Assembly (NCBI GenBank): GCA_011523315.1
Contig: WTHE01000102.1
Span: 1-5,584, forward strand
Origin: Candidatus Binatota bacterium
Lineage (GTDB): Bacteria; Desulfobacterota; Binatia; Bin18
Direction of reading: 5' to 3'
DNA: 5,584 bases
This document shows, one piece after another, positions 4,474 to 5,584 of this stretch (within the stretch, counting starts at the first letter, position 1; each line of letters opens with the position of its first letter). The notes beneath the pieces are model-generated. The model had not been told where the DNA came from, did not search any database, and saw nothing but the letters and a program-made list of their open reading frames with translations. The position numbers and the translations under genes were made by a program.

Positions 4474-5492
4474 CGGACATCGGCAATTTTCAGCAGCTGC
4501 TTGCCCAGATTCTTGCCCTCAAACAGACGCAGGAAGGTGCGCGGCGCATTGGCAAAGCCGTCCTGAATGTCCTCCTGATGGATGAGCTGTCCGCTGTCCA
4601 GCCAGCCGCTCAGTTCCTGCACGCCCTCGGCAAAACGCCGGTAGTAATCGACCAGAATGAAGCCCTCCATGCGCGCCCGCTGAAGAATCAGGTTGAAATA
4701 GTTCTTGGGGCCGGGCTGGAGTTCTTCGTCGTTGTAGCGGGAGATGCCGCCGCACAGCACGATGCGCGCCTTCATCGCAATCTGGGCCAGCACCGCGTCC
4801 AGAATCTCGCCGCCGACATTGTCGAAAAAGATGTGAATGCCGTCCGGGCACAGCTCGCGCAGCCGGGCGGCGACATCTTCGGACTTGTAATCAATCGCCG
4901 CGTCAAAACGGGCCGCATCGGTCAGCCAGGCGCACTTGTCCGGTCCGCCGGCGATGCCGATCACCCGGCAGCCCTTGATTCTGGCGATCTGGCCGGCAAT
5001 GGAACCGGTGGCGCCGGCCGCCCCGGACACGACACACGTCTCGCCGCCCTTGGGCTGGCCCAGATCGAGCAGCCCGAAATAGGCGGTCAGGCCGGTGATG
5101 CCCAGCACGCCGAGGGGCGCGGTGAGCGAGGCGCCGGCCGGAATCTTCGAGGCCGGCATCAGGCCGCCTTTACCGGTGGTGACGGCGTACTCCTGCCAGC
5201 CGAACCCGCCCTGCACGCAGTCTCCGGGCTGATAGTCGGGGTGTTTGGAGGCGACCACCTGTCCGGTGGTCACGGCCCGCATGACCTCGCCGAGCTGGAT
5301 TGGCGGAATATAACTCGGCCGGTCGTCCATCCAGCCCCGCATGGCCGGTTCAAAGGCGATATAGCAGTTGCGGACCAGAAACTGGCCGTCTTCGAGTTCT
5401 GGCACGGGCGCCTCGTGGTACTGAAAATTCGACTCTGTGACCATGCCCTGGGGGCGCGAGGCCAACAGCCACTGGCGGTTCATGTCTGCCAT
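4470..5492 (-). CDS. NADP-dependent MDR-family reductase (CurA/LTB4 12-hydroxydehydrogenase-like)
   Basis: This 340-residue cytosolic enzyme reduces activated C=C bonds of enones or enals with NADPH. It is close in length and pattern to E. coli CurA (curcumin reductase). The N-terminal part has RQWLLASRPQG and PAMRGWMDDRPSYIPPIQLGEVM; HPDYQPGD and GWQEYAVT follow. The middle part has PLGVLGITGLTAYFGLLDLGQPKGGETCVVSGAAGATGS, where AxxGxxG is the Rossmann dinucleotide loop, then IKGCRVIGIAGGPDKC with the GG-x2-K typical of NADP use. FFDNVGGEILD and the C-terminal ENAPRTF-like ANAPRTFLRLFEGKNLGK are family hallmarks. Zinc-binding ligands of classical alcohol dehydrogenases are absent, as usual here. 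ATG 5492 is chosen because AAGGAGG (5499-5505) lies 6 nt upstream; ATG 5498 would touch the ribosome site. It is in an operon 11 nt after the hydrolase gene. The exact substrate is unknown. Confidence 0.92.
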   Translation of the reverse strand: MADMNRQWLLASRPQGMVTESNFQYHEAPVPELEDGQFLVRNCYIAFEPAMRGWMDDRPSYIPPIQLGEVMRAVTTGQVVASKHPDYQPGDCVQGGFGWQEYAVTTGKGGLMPASKIPAGASLTAPLGVLGITGLTAYFGLLDLGQPKGGETCVVSGAAGATGSIAGQIARIKGCRVIGIAGGPDKCAWLTDAARFDAAIDYKSEDVAARLRELCPDGIHIFFDNVGGEILDAVLAQIAMKARIVLCGGISRYNDEELQPGPKNYFNLILQRARMEGFILVDYYRRFAEGVQELSGWLDSGQLIHQEDIQDGFANAPRTFLRLFEGKNLGKQLLKIADVR

Positions 5493-5503
5493 ACACATCC
5501 TCC

Positions 5504-5584
5504 TTACTCGATGTGGTCAAAGTGCGCGCGGATGATCCGGGCGACCTCGGCCGGCTTTTCCATGGGCAGGAAATGGCTGGTGCC
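5504..5584 (-). CDS. Alpha/beta hydrolase, C-terminal fragment at window edge
   Basis: The last 26 codons of a gene that runs off the right edge, ending in TAA at 5504-5506. They read GTSHFLPMEKPAEVARIIRA and a short tail. The SHFLPMEKPAEVA segment is the classic end of alpha/beta hydrolase-fold proteins, with H4 of the fragment as the probable catalytic histidine. The stop overlaps the ribosome site of the reductase (TAAGGAGG), so the two genes are co-transcribed. The substrate cannot be judged from this fragment. Confidence 0.75.
   Translation of the reverse strand, partial: GTSHFLPMEKPAEVARIIRAHFDHIE

Noticed and set aside
1..5584. CRISPR array, rRNA, riboswitch or tRNA-derived attachment repeat
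   Set aside because: No regularly spaced repeats, rRNA-like segments or duplicated tRNA 3' end were seen on reading both strands.

Overview
The window looks like a stretch of chromosome from a high-GC Gram-negative bacterium, probably an uncultured deltaproteobacterial, Tectomicrobia or Entotheonella-like lineage. That placement is an inference from gene types, the dispersed palindromic repeats and selenocysteine use; no marker gene fixes it. Base composition changes along the window. By hand count G+C is 27/60 in 361-420, 33/60 in 1201-1260 and 46/60 in 3181-3240. The left half therefore looks accessory and the right half looks like the host backbone, with a tRNA-Leu(CAA) gene near the change.

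Left part (1-2649). Positions 1-600 hold no convincing gene. They hold a small element of about 186 bp (141-326) with inverted terminal repeats, possible 6-bp flanking duplications and a three-armed fold inside, and an operator-like palindrome just before the next gene. Then come an XRE/HigA-type DNA-binding protein cut short by an in-frame TGA (601-858), a 473-residue protein (930-2351) and a 50-residue membrane protein (2378-2530). The 473-residue protein seems to join the first residues of a large adenine methylase to the C-terminal, PD-(D/E)XK nuclease half of a type III-like Res protein, without helicase motifs. I read this as the remains of a defence (restriction-modification) locus.

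Middle: tRNA-Leu(CAA) at 2650-2733 has a good sigma70-type promoter and is flanked by a perfect 10-bp inverted repeat.

Right part (2806-4445) is the most notable region: a two-gene operon. The first gene encodes a 354-residue Cys-containing protein of unknown function. The second is a UGSC-family selenoprotein that ordinary gene calling would split or truncate. Its frame runs 3894-4445 through an in-frame TGA at 4173-4175, giving Sec94-Gly-Ser-Cys97, and a SECIS-like hairpin follows at once. A perfect 28-bp palindrome (4446-4473) separates it from the convergent minus-strand operon. That operon holds a CurA-like NADPH-dependent MDR reductase (4470-5492) preceded by the last 26 codons of an alpha/beta hydrolase (5504-5584).

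How the genes work together: the UGSC selenoprotein and its partner are probably one functional unit, likely redox-related given the U-x-x-C pair, but the substrate is unknown. Making it requires SelA, SelB, SelC and SelD encoded elsewhere. The hydrolase and reductase form a separate, probably catabolic or detoxifying, pair.
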